This document shows positions 12,351 to 23,900 of a stretch of 64,000 nt of DNA, one piece after another. The stretch covers positions 6,634,001-6,698,000 of the forward strand of contig NC_060116.1 in the NCBI RefSeq assembly GCF_021155765.1, given 5' to 3'. Each line of letters opens with the position of its first letter. Positions within the stretch are counted from its first letter, which is position 1. The notes under the pieces are model-generated. The model ran no database searches. It was not told the origin of the DNA and saw only the letters and a list, made by a program, of their open reading frames with translations. Both the position numbers and the translations under genes were made by a program. The stretch is from Diprion similis (lineage: Eukaryota; Arthropoda; Insecta; Hymenoptera; Diprionidae).

Positions 12351-14552
12351 CCCAACGCACGCGTTCTAGTTCCGATTTTCAAAATTTGCAGGTGGTAAAA
12401 TCTGCGTGCACTTTTCAGTGAACTGCACGTATCAAATCAGAGATTCGGCATTTGGCGATGTGCAATTACTTGGGTTGAAAGAATTTCACTTAGAATTGTT
12501 AACGTATTGTATTTAACAAGTTTTCGCAAACAGTTTCACATTTGAGTTAAAAACTCCTTGAAATTGGGTTTAAATCTTGCGCAAGAAATTTGAAATCTCT
12601 AGCTTTGTTCATATTTACATTCTCAAATATTCTTGATAATTCTTATCAATTTGTCGTCTAGTCAATGTATTCTTTGGCAACTTTGTTAAGATAATGTTTA
12701 GTTCGTGACGGTGTACTAATCCGTTATGGAATTGGTGTAGGTAATTTCCAAGCAATGCTCTTATCAATGTGAGGATTATGGTATAAGGGCGATGTGTAAA
12801 TTATCTTGAAATTTGACAACACAAGCACATCAGTGTATTGTGGGTTGCCGATACGCAAAACTACAGGCGTTATTTACGGCAAATTTTGAAACATGACAAA
12901 TAAGTCAGACGACACACAGCCATTGACACACAGCCTAAAATTCCACAAAATGCGATGCCAAGTTAAGTTATAAAGATTGTAACTTGAGGATTCCTCTTAG
13001 CCTAGGTGAATATCGGAACGCCTCATCATCGTCCTCCGTATGAGTTTTGAGAGATTTTCGTTGCTGCTCCGCTTTGATACGGTTTCCACACAATCAGTTT
13101 ACATTTTACAAGAAAGCACAGAATTTGATTTATCACCCCAGCTGCCAGAAAATACACGTACTTTGTCAAATTGCAGTCATTGAGTATTAATAGGCGATAA
13201 ATATCCATTCTTGAAAAAAAATTTATTACGCAATTTCAAAATCGGTACCAAATGTAAAGTGCATTTTACCTCATTCGTATTACATCGCCATGGAAGATGC
13301 CACACGTCATACCTAACGTTACTTATGACCTAGCGCCTCTGTTGGACTTTTCCAAAGCTTGATGCAAGTACATGGATGCAAGTGGGTTTTTCATTTCGCT
13401 AAGAGGTACCGTGCACTGGCTGTGCGCTGGATTGATACCATGAAAATAGTCTTAATCAGTGATCTTAACCGAAGAATGCATGTCTCGACAAGCCGGACCC
13501 ATCTTTATTGAATCCCACGTGGTACTTTCGGAAATGAATCAGTTGAAAGTTTATGAATGTGTTATGAACCACAAATAAAACTAAAACTAATAGAAGTGAT
13601 TGAAACAAAATAAAATTAAACTGTCCAATAAACTCTAAAATGTTAAAAAAGCAAGTAAACACATAGTACATACATACATTGGTGTATTTGCGCTAACGGA
13701 CTACAGTCACGAAGGAATAAGACTTTGTAACCATTTTGCTCGCAGTAAAAAGAGGCGAAAGAAGAAGAAAAAGAAGAAGAACCATCGTACGATCCTTCAT
13801 GGCATGGGGTGACAAGCTTGTAGGTTAAGTCTCTTTATCGCTCAACGGTACAAGATTTGAGAAATTATCATTTAACGTCAAGTTGTCCGTGCGGATATTA
13901 TCTATGAATTGCAAAATAATTTTGCAATACATTTGTATTGTACATATAGCATACGATTTACAATCAGAGTTCCAATTTGCAGCTATCGTATTTTGCAAGC
14001 TATTAAGTACACACAGTTTTTCACCATCATCGTGATTGTTCTTTTCGATCCTCAGAGTACTTGTTTAATTCGAACTAAACCGCTCGTCAATAAATTGATT
14101 CATACCTGCACTAGAGAATTGAAAACGGGGTCATTTACCGGCGTCTAAATCAACGTCATTGTATCGTTGAAGAGTAGAAGTCAATCAATTACATACGTAT
14201 ACGGCGTATGCAGAGAAAGCTCGAAAGAAGATTTGTCAAGTCACGTCAAATATCCTTTAGTCATCTTACGTCACCGATACGTCTAGTGGTCGAATAAGAT
14301 ATAAATACCGACGTCTTAAGATACGCGTCAATTTCGCGCATAGTTTTTGCATTGAGCATTAGACATCATTGATCACTAATCTATTTTAGCGTGACGCAAG
14401 AAATTTACGCGGAATTCATATTTTAACGTGATTACTACAATTTCCCTCCAAAGAAATATAATTGAACAGAACAGTGTGTTAGATCCGATTTTAATATACA
14501 TATATAAAAGAATTAACTATTTGTTTAACCTGTCTCCCATTGTAATGGTTTA
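12351..14552. other. Divergent intergenic region Pgam / PAAT-like
   Basis: This region carries the promoters of two divergently transcribed genes. No coding exon with a recognisable product is seen. A purine-rich patch of GAA/AAG units lies near 13750-13780. The open frames at 13026-13208 and 13465-13671 are AT-biased and hydrophobic by chance. Confidence 0.55.
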
Positions 14553-15856
14553 ATGACTGACATCGGTTATGTCAACAGTTTGTTTACAAGTTACATAGTA
14601 AATGCAATGGAAGTTAGCGGTGCTGAAAAGAAACCACCGCCGAGTAGTATTTCGAAAAAGTGTTGCCACCTGGAAGCTGGAGACCTGAATATTACCTCGA
14701 CTTGGAAAATTGTCAATGAAAAATTACTCCACAATACAATTTCTACTGCCAGCTTCAAACAATCGCCTGGAAGGTAAAATAAATTTTGTAATACATTGGG
14801 AAACTGAATGCATTAATACATACGTATTACACAATACACATTTGAAAAGTTGAAAACAACTTATAAATGTCATAAGTATAAGAGTGCTGTAAAAGCATGA
14901 TTATGATTTAAGAAAGGGACTTGGAAAATATATAGCTTACTTATCGCCAACGATTCAATCTATTTCTATTTTTATTTACGCAGAGCAGAACTAGAGGATG
15001 TAGTTTCACTGGAAACATGTATAAGACTGGAAGGAAATGTGCATGACAAAAGGGAGCCGTGCAACATTGATATTAAGTTGAATAATGGTCAAAAAATAGC
15101 GAGGATTGCCATAGTCTCGGAGGCGTTTCTAATCGAATTATACAAGCAATTTGGAGAGTATGTCAGTACCGCACATGCGGAATTCATTGATGAATTTGAA
15201 CATAGTGCTGTATATTTTGCAGACGTATGTCTGAATCCACCCACGCCGGAAGTTAGCATCAAGGTAACTTATAAAATCATTCCTTAATTATTCAAACAAA
15301 TTTTAAAGATAATGGTGAACAATGTGTGCACTGGTATAAATTATGTCTCTTTTTATAGTTTGCCAGACTGAAGAATCCTAGTACAGCCATGTGGTTGTAT
15401 GGAATACGAATTTCTCTTACAGAACCTGAGCCAAGTACAAAGTCTCAAGAATTTGATTACAACGTTATAGGTGAATTATTGCAAACTAAAGCTGGATCGT
15501 CACCAAAGTCTGCAGATTGGGCGAAAAAGATTCTGGAAAAATCAGAGGCTCCAATAGAGAATATAAATCCTGAGCTTGACTCCTTTTATCAAAACTTTAT
15601 GGGCATCAATTTAGACTCATCGAAGCACATACATTTTCATCATAGGCAAGATTCTCGGACGTCTGCACCTAGGAAACAAAATGTGGAATGTATTGGTGAT
15701 TCTGCAGATATTCTTGATTCCAACTTCAAAACATACATTGACGATAGGCTGAGAGAGATGGAGGAAAGACTTGCTCAAAGGATAGACACAATAAATTATA
15801 AAACAAATGAAAAATTGGATGATATCATCAGATTACTCAGTAATAGACAAAATTGA
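14553..15856 (+). CDS. PAAT-like (C10orf88-like) protein, tentative
   Basis: Exons are 14553-14773, 14984-15263 and 15359-15856, in frame, giving 332 aa (or 314 aa from the Met at 14607, MEVSGAEKK). The protein has a compact N-terminal region of about 190 residues ending in RLKNPSTAMWLYGIRISLTE, a polar linker, and a C-terminal coiled-coil stretch (IDDRLREMEERLAQRIDTIN onward). This order resembles PAAT/C10orf88, an ATPase reported to associate with mitochondrial ABC transporters, but no Walker motif is obvious to me and the assignment rests on general similarity. The CDS itself is well supported by clean splice sites and phase. There is no signal peptide or membrane segment. Confidence 0.6.
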
Positions 15857-18509
15857 ATAATTGCAGTACATTAAAAAAGTACAGCAAATCCAACTGGCTC
15901 TATTTACCGGAGAAAAAAGGGTAAAAAGTTTATCAATAGACAAATGAGTAATTTTTAACTAATTCATCATAGGTATATCATTTATCTAATTCCTCTAGCT
16001 GTGTGTATGGTTATTTCACATCGTTATGTAATTAAGTATGTACTGTAACATATACTATACAAATTCTGTACATATACTTGATGCAAAGCATATTGCTATT
16101 CACACGTTTTTTTTTAGATCCTTTAGATCTTACATGATGTACTTATAAACAGGAGTGAACGGATCAGAGTTACATATGAAGCCGAGGGTTCATTTTATAT
16201 ATGATTTTGATAGAACTAATTGTAGTAGGATTAGAAAAAACCCGTAGCTCCCACCCTTTTCATGTTTCTAGTCTAAGATTGCCCTGCTTCAGATTTATGC
16301 TCCGTTAACACAAGCTAAGATATACATTAGAAATTTAATCATTTTTCTATCTAAATAAAACATGAAACACAACTGCTTTTCATCTACCTTGCAACATTGC
16401 TAATCGAATTGTCAAACATGTAAGAAAGTGTTTGCAGGTTTAGATTTTTGCGTCTAAATTTTTTTCTAAATTGCTTCATAACATTTATTAAAAAATATTA
16501 CACTGTTCAACTGCAATATGGAATTGGAGTACACAACTTGCTAGTAAAATAGAAATTGCATCTTTAAAACACCTCGCATTTGAGACTATCTCTATCTAAA
16601 TTTAAGCAAAGAATTTTTCAAATATCCATTCAAATAATGCAAAATTTCTCAGTCATATTTCAGGAACCATCCTTAACCATCCCTTTTCGGTATTATTTTG
16701 ATAGAAAATGTAGAAGCAAAGAATTTTTCAAATATCCATTCAAATAATGCAAAATTTCTCAGTCATATTTCAGGAACCATCCTTAACCATCCCTTTTCGG
16801 TATTATTTTGATAGAAAATGTAGAATATAATTTTCAATGCCATGTAAGTCACGATAATGTTATGATTAGATTGAGATATCTTTCAGAAAAATTACCTGGG
16901 GCCAACATATTTAGGATATCAATTTCAGATTGGAGTCAAGGATAAAACAGAAATGTATCGTATTATTTTAAATACAAGTAAACTTCTGATGCCGACTTTA
17001 TTTCAAGAATTGTTTTCTGAATGTAATACGAGGATGACTCCATGTATTAGTTAAGTACAAAGTTGACTGAAATTCAGAATGATACGGTTTTTGTAATAAA
17101 AAAAAAAATATTCACAAGTATTCAAAGAGAATACTCATAATTGAAATCTATTTGCAGCCATTCGAACATGACCATCCAAATTATTATAATAATTTATAAT
17201 TACACTGAAACACTGTAGTGAGATATTTACCATAATTCTATAGTTTATGTGACAATTGTATAAGATATCTGTGATCGACTAGGAGATGCTGTAGTATCTC
17301 TGAAATATAACGAGGTGAGTGCTAATCAAGTTATCCCTATACAACTGCTTACTTCTGCTAAGAGTTTTGGTTCGATTAGCATTCCACAGTTGGCAAACCA
17401 CTTATAATTTATAATGATTCGTATACTATTTGGCTTTGAATAATTGTTTTTGGAAATAATTTTATTGTCGATTTCCAATGCAACAGATATTTATGTAAAT
17501 AAAGTTTTGTCCACATGCTCAGGTTGAATTAAGATAAGTAGACTTTCATATGTATAGCAAGGAATGCTGTTTTTAGACAGTATAAGATATAAATAAATAC
17601 TTTTGAAAACATCTATTATTTATGTTTATTCGGTTATCATTCGGTTTATTAAAAAAAAAAAAAAAAAAATTCTGAACAGTTTGTATGCACGATATGGTCA
17701 GCATTCATTTTTTTCGAGAACTCATTTCTCAGCATCGAGGTCAGAAATCACTGTGAAATGTTTTTTGACAGCTTGATGCAAACATTCTACAGAACGGAAT
17801 GAATTCATAATTTCATTTCATTCATAAATAGATCATGCCTGCACTCATTGTTTCCTGAATGGGACAGACTGTTTTTTTTCGAACAAAAATAAACTTTCGA
17901 GCTAGAATTGTTGACTTTATATGAAATATCAAAAAATCATGGAAATATGCTCACAAAATTAACGATTTACTTGCATAGTCCAGGTTCATTGTGGGTTTTT
18001 CAATAACAATAATTAATATGACTTGAATTAAATGGAATACTGCCCTCAAAAATACTAGGTGAATTTGGTATTGTGCTGACGAATTTCACTGGTCGTTTAT
18101 AGATTGTTCGTATTCGCTTAAATAAAGTTGACTGTTTTTTATGGAATAAAATGCAACTAAGCAATGTCTATACAAACTAACAAATTTACTTTTATTATAT
18201 TTATAATATTGCAGCGGAGCATAGTAAACTTTCATACTTAATAAAAGACCTAGCTCATAGCACAAATGAATTCTCACGAGAAAAAATATAGATAGTCGGA
18301 TCTATGAATGACAAAATGTTTTCGCACAATTTATGTAATGGAAAAAATGAAACAAGAAAAGAGCTACAACATACAGATAATACAAAACGTTTTTGTACAT
18401 AATCGCAATTTGTGTATTATGTACCATTCACGGCTCATTCCAAATCGATAATGGCAATGAGAAAAAAAATGTCCCTGTGGAGAGCTTTAGCAAAAAAATA
18501 AACTAATCA
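15857..18509. other. Convergent intergenic region PAAT-like / SLBP
   Basis: AT-rich, non-coding. It holds the two 3' UTRs, a perfect 110-bp tandem duplication (16606-16825) and a poly-A tract of about 19 bases at 17651-17669. No protein-like frame is seen. Confidence 0.65.
16606..16825. repeat. Perfect tandem duplication, 2 x 110 bp
   Basis: 16606-16715 and 16716-16825 are identical base for base by direct comparison. The unit begins gcaaagaatttttcaaatat and ends aaaatgtagaa. It contains no open frame of note and is non-coding. Full identity means a recent duplication, or a local assembly error. Confidence 0.95.
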
Positions 18510-19417
18510 CTAAGTAGACCCATCTTTTTCTTGAACCACTTTAGCACCATTTGTATCAGGTGGATCAAAAACATGTAATTGTTGCCGCCATAGTTTTACC
18601 ATCCCATCCCATCCCCTTCGGCTACATTTAATGTTTTTTGGAGGGGTTTTTGGATGTTCTTTAGCACGGTTTTTTCTGAAATATTAACATACAATGTAAA
18701 AAAAGGAAGAAAAAATTAACAGCGTTTTAAATCATTAAATACGCTGAAATTCTTAGTCTAGAAAGTATTTATCATGCGATTGAGTTATTCTAATCACCCA
18801 TAAAGCTTGGGAAACTATATTTTGTGCAAATACACTCCTTACTTTGGTATAGATTGGATATATCTGTCATATCCGATTGTATTTTTTCCATAATCAATGT
18901 CCTTTTGTCTTCGTGCCAATGTGGAGGGATCAGTTTCATATTCAATTTTCCTTTTGCTGGTATTTGACGAATTTGTACTTGAGCTAGAACTGCTGTTATG
19001 TCTATTTCGGGATATTTTTGCTGGTAAAGAATTGAGGCTATCTTCTCTTGGCCTTTTGCCTAAGGTCGGCGAGTTATCTTCTTTTATTTCGTTAAATGCT
19101 TGGTCTGCATTACCTTTGGCATCAATGTCTGTCATTTTATTTCTACAAAGTAACACATCAGCAAAACTACCTTTAGGCTCATCATTCATCCTCAAACAGT
19201 TGACATTTGGCTTAGTAGTCTCATGATCGTTGCAGGTATTGTTGGTTGGCTCTTCAGCAACACAGGGTTTTGTACTGTTTGATCGAATTTCAGCACTCAA
19301 CTGTCTGATTGTGTGACTAACAGCTTCATTTAGAAGAGCGTCTTCCTCTTCATCAATAAGATGTAACCAAGATTGGGATATTTCATCCTCAACTTTAGTT
19401 GCAGCTCTAATATCCAT
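18510..19417 (-). CDS. Slbp: Histone RNA hairpin-binding protein (SLBP)
   Basis: Coding exons are 19417-18843 and 18675-18510, giving 246 aa; an acceptor at 19439 shows an upstream 5' UTR exon. SLBP binds the 3' stem-loop of replication-dependent histone mRNAs and drives their processing, export and translation. The RNA-binding domain is at about residues 166-228: [30 protein letters not shown], then [19 protein letters not shown] and [14 protein letters not shown]. The usual TPNK phospho-motif reads TPPK here, with the Thr kept. The N-terminal part is acidic, then Ser/Asn-rich, and contains KRPRED and TSKRKIE, possible nuclear localisation signals. Only about 18 residues follow the domain, so the C-terminal tail is short. 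vap is the divergent neighbour. Confidence 0.95.
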
Positions 19418-20195
19418 TGTGCTGTTGTGAAATCCGACTGCGAACGAAAACAATATAAATTATGACTATGAGAATCTTGAGTGACAAATGTTTACTGTAA
19501 TTAATAAGCTAGTGCTTGAGGGTCATTGCAGTACAAAATTGAGAATCAATAACCTAAAACTGTTTGGGAATATTGAAGAGTAAGTACCGTGAAGCTGCCT
19601 AACTGTTCTTTGGCAAATCTACAAAGATCTGGGCAAAACGATATCTTGCGCTTCATAACTAATTTCATACAGCTAATGAAAGGGCAAAACTATTTCATTA
19701 ATAGCATGAATATATTAAAATGAATAATGTATACCTTCAGTGATTGTGTTGAACTCTCGAATATTATTACCACGGTTTGATGCGCCAGGTGTGATGAATA
19801 CTATTTTCATAACAGTACAAGGTGATGTATTTTAGCGATTATTGTAGAACATGATAACTGCACTCGCGATAGTTATATTTACAGTTCGAATAACGTAAAT
19901 ATCGACGTGTTCCAAAATTGAAATCAACTAATTGTAAGTAGGTATATAGTAAATGCAGAGAGATAAATGCTACCGAGCGTATTTGGCGGCAAACTTTAGC
20001 CATGAAAATTTAGCCATCACCGATCATGGATCACGCTTACAATGTACGAAGTTAGACGTTATTTCGGAAGCCAGTCGTTGACGGAAGAATTCAAAGACCT
20101 TTACCGTAGGGTAAATTTTCTTTACCAGTACTCGGCGGATAAGTAGGTCTTGGTAGTCCCAGAGGATCTAGCCATAAGAAATTGTTTTTGAAAAG

Positions 20196-20478
20196 TCACT
20201 GGGGGCGGGTTTTGTTGTTCATAGTCTGACCGCTAAAAAGCGTTGACAGGTAAAGATGTTCAAAGCTAACGCGTGTCAAATTGTAGACGTTACTATGGGT
20301 GTCGTATTCGTATACTTCAACTTTCTTCGAGAACCTGACAGGAACGTATGCGTCCACCACACGGGTGGAGATTAACTCTAATGGTGTGGCAAAAGCTAGT
20401 GCTCCTTTCCGCCACTTGAACTCTGCTATAACAATCCCCACCACTTGGAAATAACCGAGTTCCCAGACCTGTATGTAA
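20196..20478 (-). other. Unrecognised coding-like fragment
   Basis: On the minus strand an open frame of about 94 codons follows a plausible acceptor (TTTACATACAG before 20478) and ends in a stop at 20196. It reads VWELGYFQVVGIVIAEFKWR, then FATPLELISTRVVDAYVPVR and EVYEYDTHSNVYNLTRVSFE. Composition is balanced and base content is higher in GC than the flanks, unlike the chance frames nearby. I do not recognise the family. It could be a terminal exon, a gene fragment, or cargo or remnant of a mobile element, because the palindrome begins at its upstream end. No upstream exon was found. Confidence 0.3.
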
Positions 20479-20671
20479 AGTATTATTCACAATTGACTTC
20501 GTGCAAAGGTAGTGCATTGCGGAAGTTTGGAAATAAGAATACCATGCGAGCGTTTACGATCGATTAGTGTAGCGGTAAACCACTTATTGTGAACGCTCGC
20601 ATGGTATTGGTACTTTCAAACTCCTGCACTTGCACTCACTTGCACTGTACAGTCGATTGTGAATGATACTT
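20478..20671. repeat. 194-bp imperfect palindrome upstream of vap
   Basis: A perfect 17-bp inverted pair (20538-20554 and 20592-20608, aataccatgcgagcgtt and its complement) flanks a 37-bp loop. Complementarity continues outward, with gaps and mismatches, through ttcacaattgac / gtcgattgtgaa (20486-20497 and 20652-20663) to 20478 and 20671. The arms are about 77 bp. It may be a MITE, a hairpin RNA locus or a promoter-proximal structure. Confidence 0.75.
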
Positions 20672-20922
20672 AAGGCCGTGGTCGTCGCCCTTCGATTCAT
20701 CCTGTATATTCACATTTTGTCCGCATCTATAAACTTCTTAGTTAATGAATGCCGTGAGATAACAAAATGGCAGTCGGGAAACGTCAATACATTTTATATA
20801 TATAAAAATATCAATATTCCTTTAATTACGGTGTCAAATTCTCGTATAATTGTATGTAGTTTTCGGTAGTGAGATCAATTGTATTCAATTATCCTTTTAG
20901 TAACTTTATATGTGAGTTAGGA

Positions 20923-23900
20923 ATGGCGGAATTTGTACGGGGTGGTCCAAGCGTATCCAACAGTGCGAAGGTAAAAAGCCGATTATTACTGTAGACACAT
21001 GTCAGATTATTTGATTGTCACAAACAATAAGCCGACCCGATGACATTACTGCTATTACTTTGCTGGAATGTTGCGACTTTCGTATTTAAACACGTCACAT
21101 TTTGATTATATGAAGATTTTCCGGCTTGAACTTATCTGCCTTCTTTATCTATTACAGAGAACGACTTGTCAACTCCTTTCAGCACAATTATCCGTTCTCT
21201 CCGACATTTGTTCGGCAATTATTTACAATCTACACAGTATAAATGAACTGATGACACATGTCACAATTTTATTCTGACAGTATGCAAGTCACTCGCTGAT
21301 TTCCTTTGTCATATTACTAGCATAATCATTAAATATTCATGGAATTTCAATAGTTATACCTTTAAAATGAACTTGAAACTGGCTTATTTAGGTTGATCAC
21401 AATAGCAAAGGGGGATCACCTAGTACGGGAAGCGAAGATGGTGGTCCGATTGAGTCATTAAACGTGGAAAATGACTTTGACCCTTTCTTGGAAAACATTC
21501 CAGACGATCTCCAGGATACAGAAGAACCTGATAGTGCCAATACAACACTGTTGACTGCTCCCCCAGAAAATCAGTAAGCTTATAAATTATTACCACAAGC
21601 TTACTTGTTCGGCGTTTTCCCATCAATCAGTTATTTATATCCTTATTGATAGCCAACAGAAAGTATGTTTTTCTTTTAACATCAAAGTTTCTTTGAGAGG
21701 AATTATCACAAGTTATCAGCAAACAGTCAATGAATTAATATATTCCTCCTTACTTTGTCTAATGTAGTATAGCCTAATGACTAAAAATTATAACCCGTAC
21801 GATATATTTTTTGTAAATTCGTAAATTTGATCACATGGTATTAGGTGGTATCACGGACAATTGGACAGGTTTACTGCAGAAGAGAGACTACGAGGTGCCA
21901 CAAAAATGGGAAGCTATTTGGTGCGGGAGAGTGAAAGAAAACCCGGAAGTTATGTATTGTCCTATTTGGGGCGCACTGGAATAAACCATTTCCGAATTAC
22001 AGCTGTATGTGGAGACTACTACATCGGTGCGTTGCACAGTTTAATTTCGTTTTATTTTAAGCTTGTGTATCCAATTACTTTTTGCTTATGCTCATCTGAC
22101 ATCTGAAAGAGAACTCACTGTGTTACTTACTTAAACCTAATACTAAAAGTATTTTGCCATATGTTAAATCATGTAAATTCGAATATGGATCGATTTTCAA
22201 CTAATTACTTTTAATAATCTGCCCACCTAACAACTATTTCAGGTGGTCGTCAGTTCAACAGCTTGTCTGATTTAGTTGCATACTATACACATTGCTCAGA
22301 TCTGTTGAAGCGGGAGCGTTTAATACACCCAACACCTCCACCTGAACCCGTTAATGACAAAAAAAGAATAGTTGCAATACTGCCATATACAAAAATGCCA
22401 GACACAGATGAACTAAGTTTCCAGAAGGGTGACATATTCTTTGTACACAACGATATGGGTGATGGATGGCTGTGGGTTACTGCTCATCGGACCGGTGAAC
22501 AAGGATTGATATTCCGAGAATTGGTTGAAGATTTAGACGATTCAATTGATCCAAATACCGTATTTTCCTGGTTCCATCCAAACGTTACTAAGAGCGAAGC
22601 TGTTGACATGCTGGTGAAAGCAGGGCCGGGAAGTTTTCTAGTAAGTTATTATGTTCAAATTTTTAGTAAAAGTTTGTGAGGGATGTTCAATGATCTATTG
22701 CAGATTTTCAGTCATGGAAAGCTGTTGGTTTCTTTTCTTTTTGCTACAATTTCCAACATCATTGTAGTCAACAACAATCAACTAGAATATTTGCATTTCA
22801 CAGGTCAGACCCTCGGATAACAGTCCTGGAGATTACTCTTTGTTTTTCCATATAAATAATCAGATACAAAGGTTTAGGATTGAAAAGAAAGGGGTGAGGT
22901 ATTTAATGGGTGGCAGGACCTTTGAATGTCTCGACGCTGTAATAAATAGGTGAATGTTTTTACTTTCGGAAAATAGTTGAAGTGAGCATATACGTTTTTT
23001 CCATATAAACTTTACTATTTATTTTTCAGGTACCGAAAAGAACAAATTGTTGAAGGTCACACTTTGGTGCAAGCTATGGTCACAGAACCAGATGGCAGTG
23101 TCAGAGTCAATAAAGAAGTACAACACGCGGAAAAAATTTATGCAACTCTTCGTGAATGTCGTGAGCAATCTGGAGTGAAGAAAAATAAAGGAATCAAAAT
23201 GCATGGTTATTTGGAGAAGAAGTCAGAAAAAAATAAAAAATGGAAGGCACTGTATTTTGTACTGCAAGTAGATGCGACAGACACACATCTGTATTTATAT
23301 GACAACCCTAAACGAACAAAACCGAAAGGCCTAATTGATTTAAGTTGCGCTTATTTGTACCAGGTAAATATTACCCATTAAACTTGAGGATAATTGTAAG
23401 AACATGATAATCGACTGATGACGTAATAATTTCCAGGTTCACGAAAGTGTATTTGATCGACCACATTGCTTTCAATTAGTGGAAAGAGCTTTGCCTTGTT
23501 TATCCACTATAACATATTTGGCGGCACAAAATTCCGAAAACTCTCTTGATTGGGTAAATGCATTAAAGCCATTGTGCGTTTCGCAATTGACGCGAGCAAC
23601 GAAAGTAGCTCGGTTACGAGAATTGCGTTCCTTGCATTTACATATTTTAGACGCACACAGGCTACCTTACAAATTAGTGCCGAATCCATTCATTATAGTC
23701 GCTCTCAACAACGTAAAAGTTGCACGAACAAAAGTAAAGACTGGAGCAAGTCCATTGTGGGACGAAGAGTTTATCCTTGAGTGAGTGCACTTATTGTGTT
23801 TATGTGATTAACTTCCAACGTTGTATAAGAAACATACTTGGATAGATCTGCAACATCACATTAGTTGGTGAGAAGAGGAAATTAAGAAACAATATTTTAC

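Larger units (their letters stand above)
19440..20922. promoter_or_regulatory. Divergent SLBP / vap intergenic region
   Basis: The two genes start 1.5 kb apart on opposite strands. The interval contains the coding-like fragment at 20196-20478 and a long palindrome at 20478-20671 that ends about 250 bp before the vap start codon. The rest shows nothing specific. Confidence 0.5.

Noticed and set aside
20560-20590. tRNA-like string agtgtagcggtaaaccac
   Set aside because: It resembles a fragment of a tRNA D-arm, but no acceptor stem, anticodon arm or T-arm can be formed around it; it is the loop of the palindrome.
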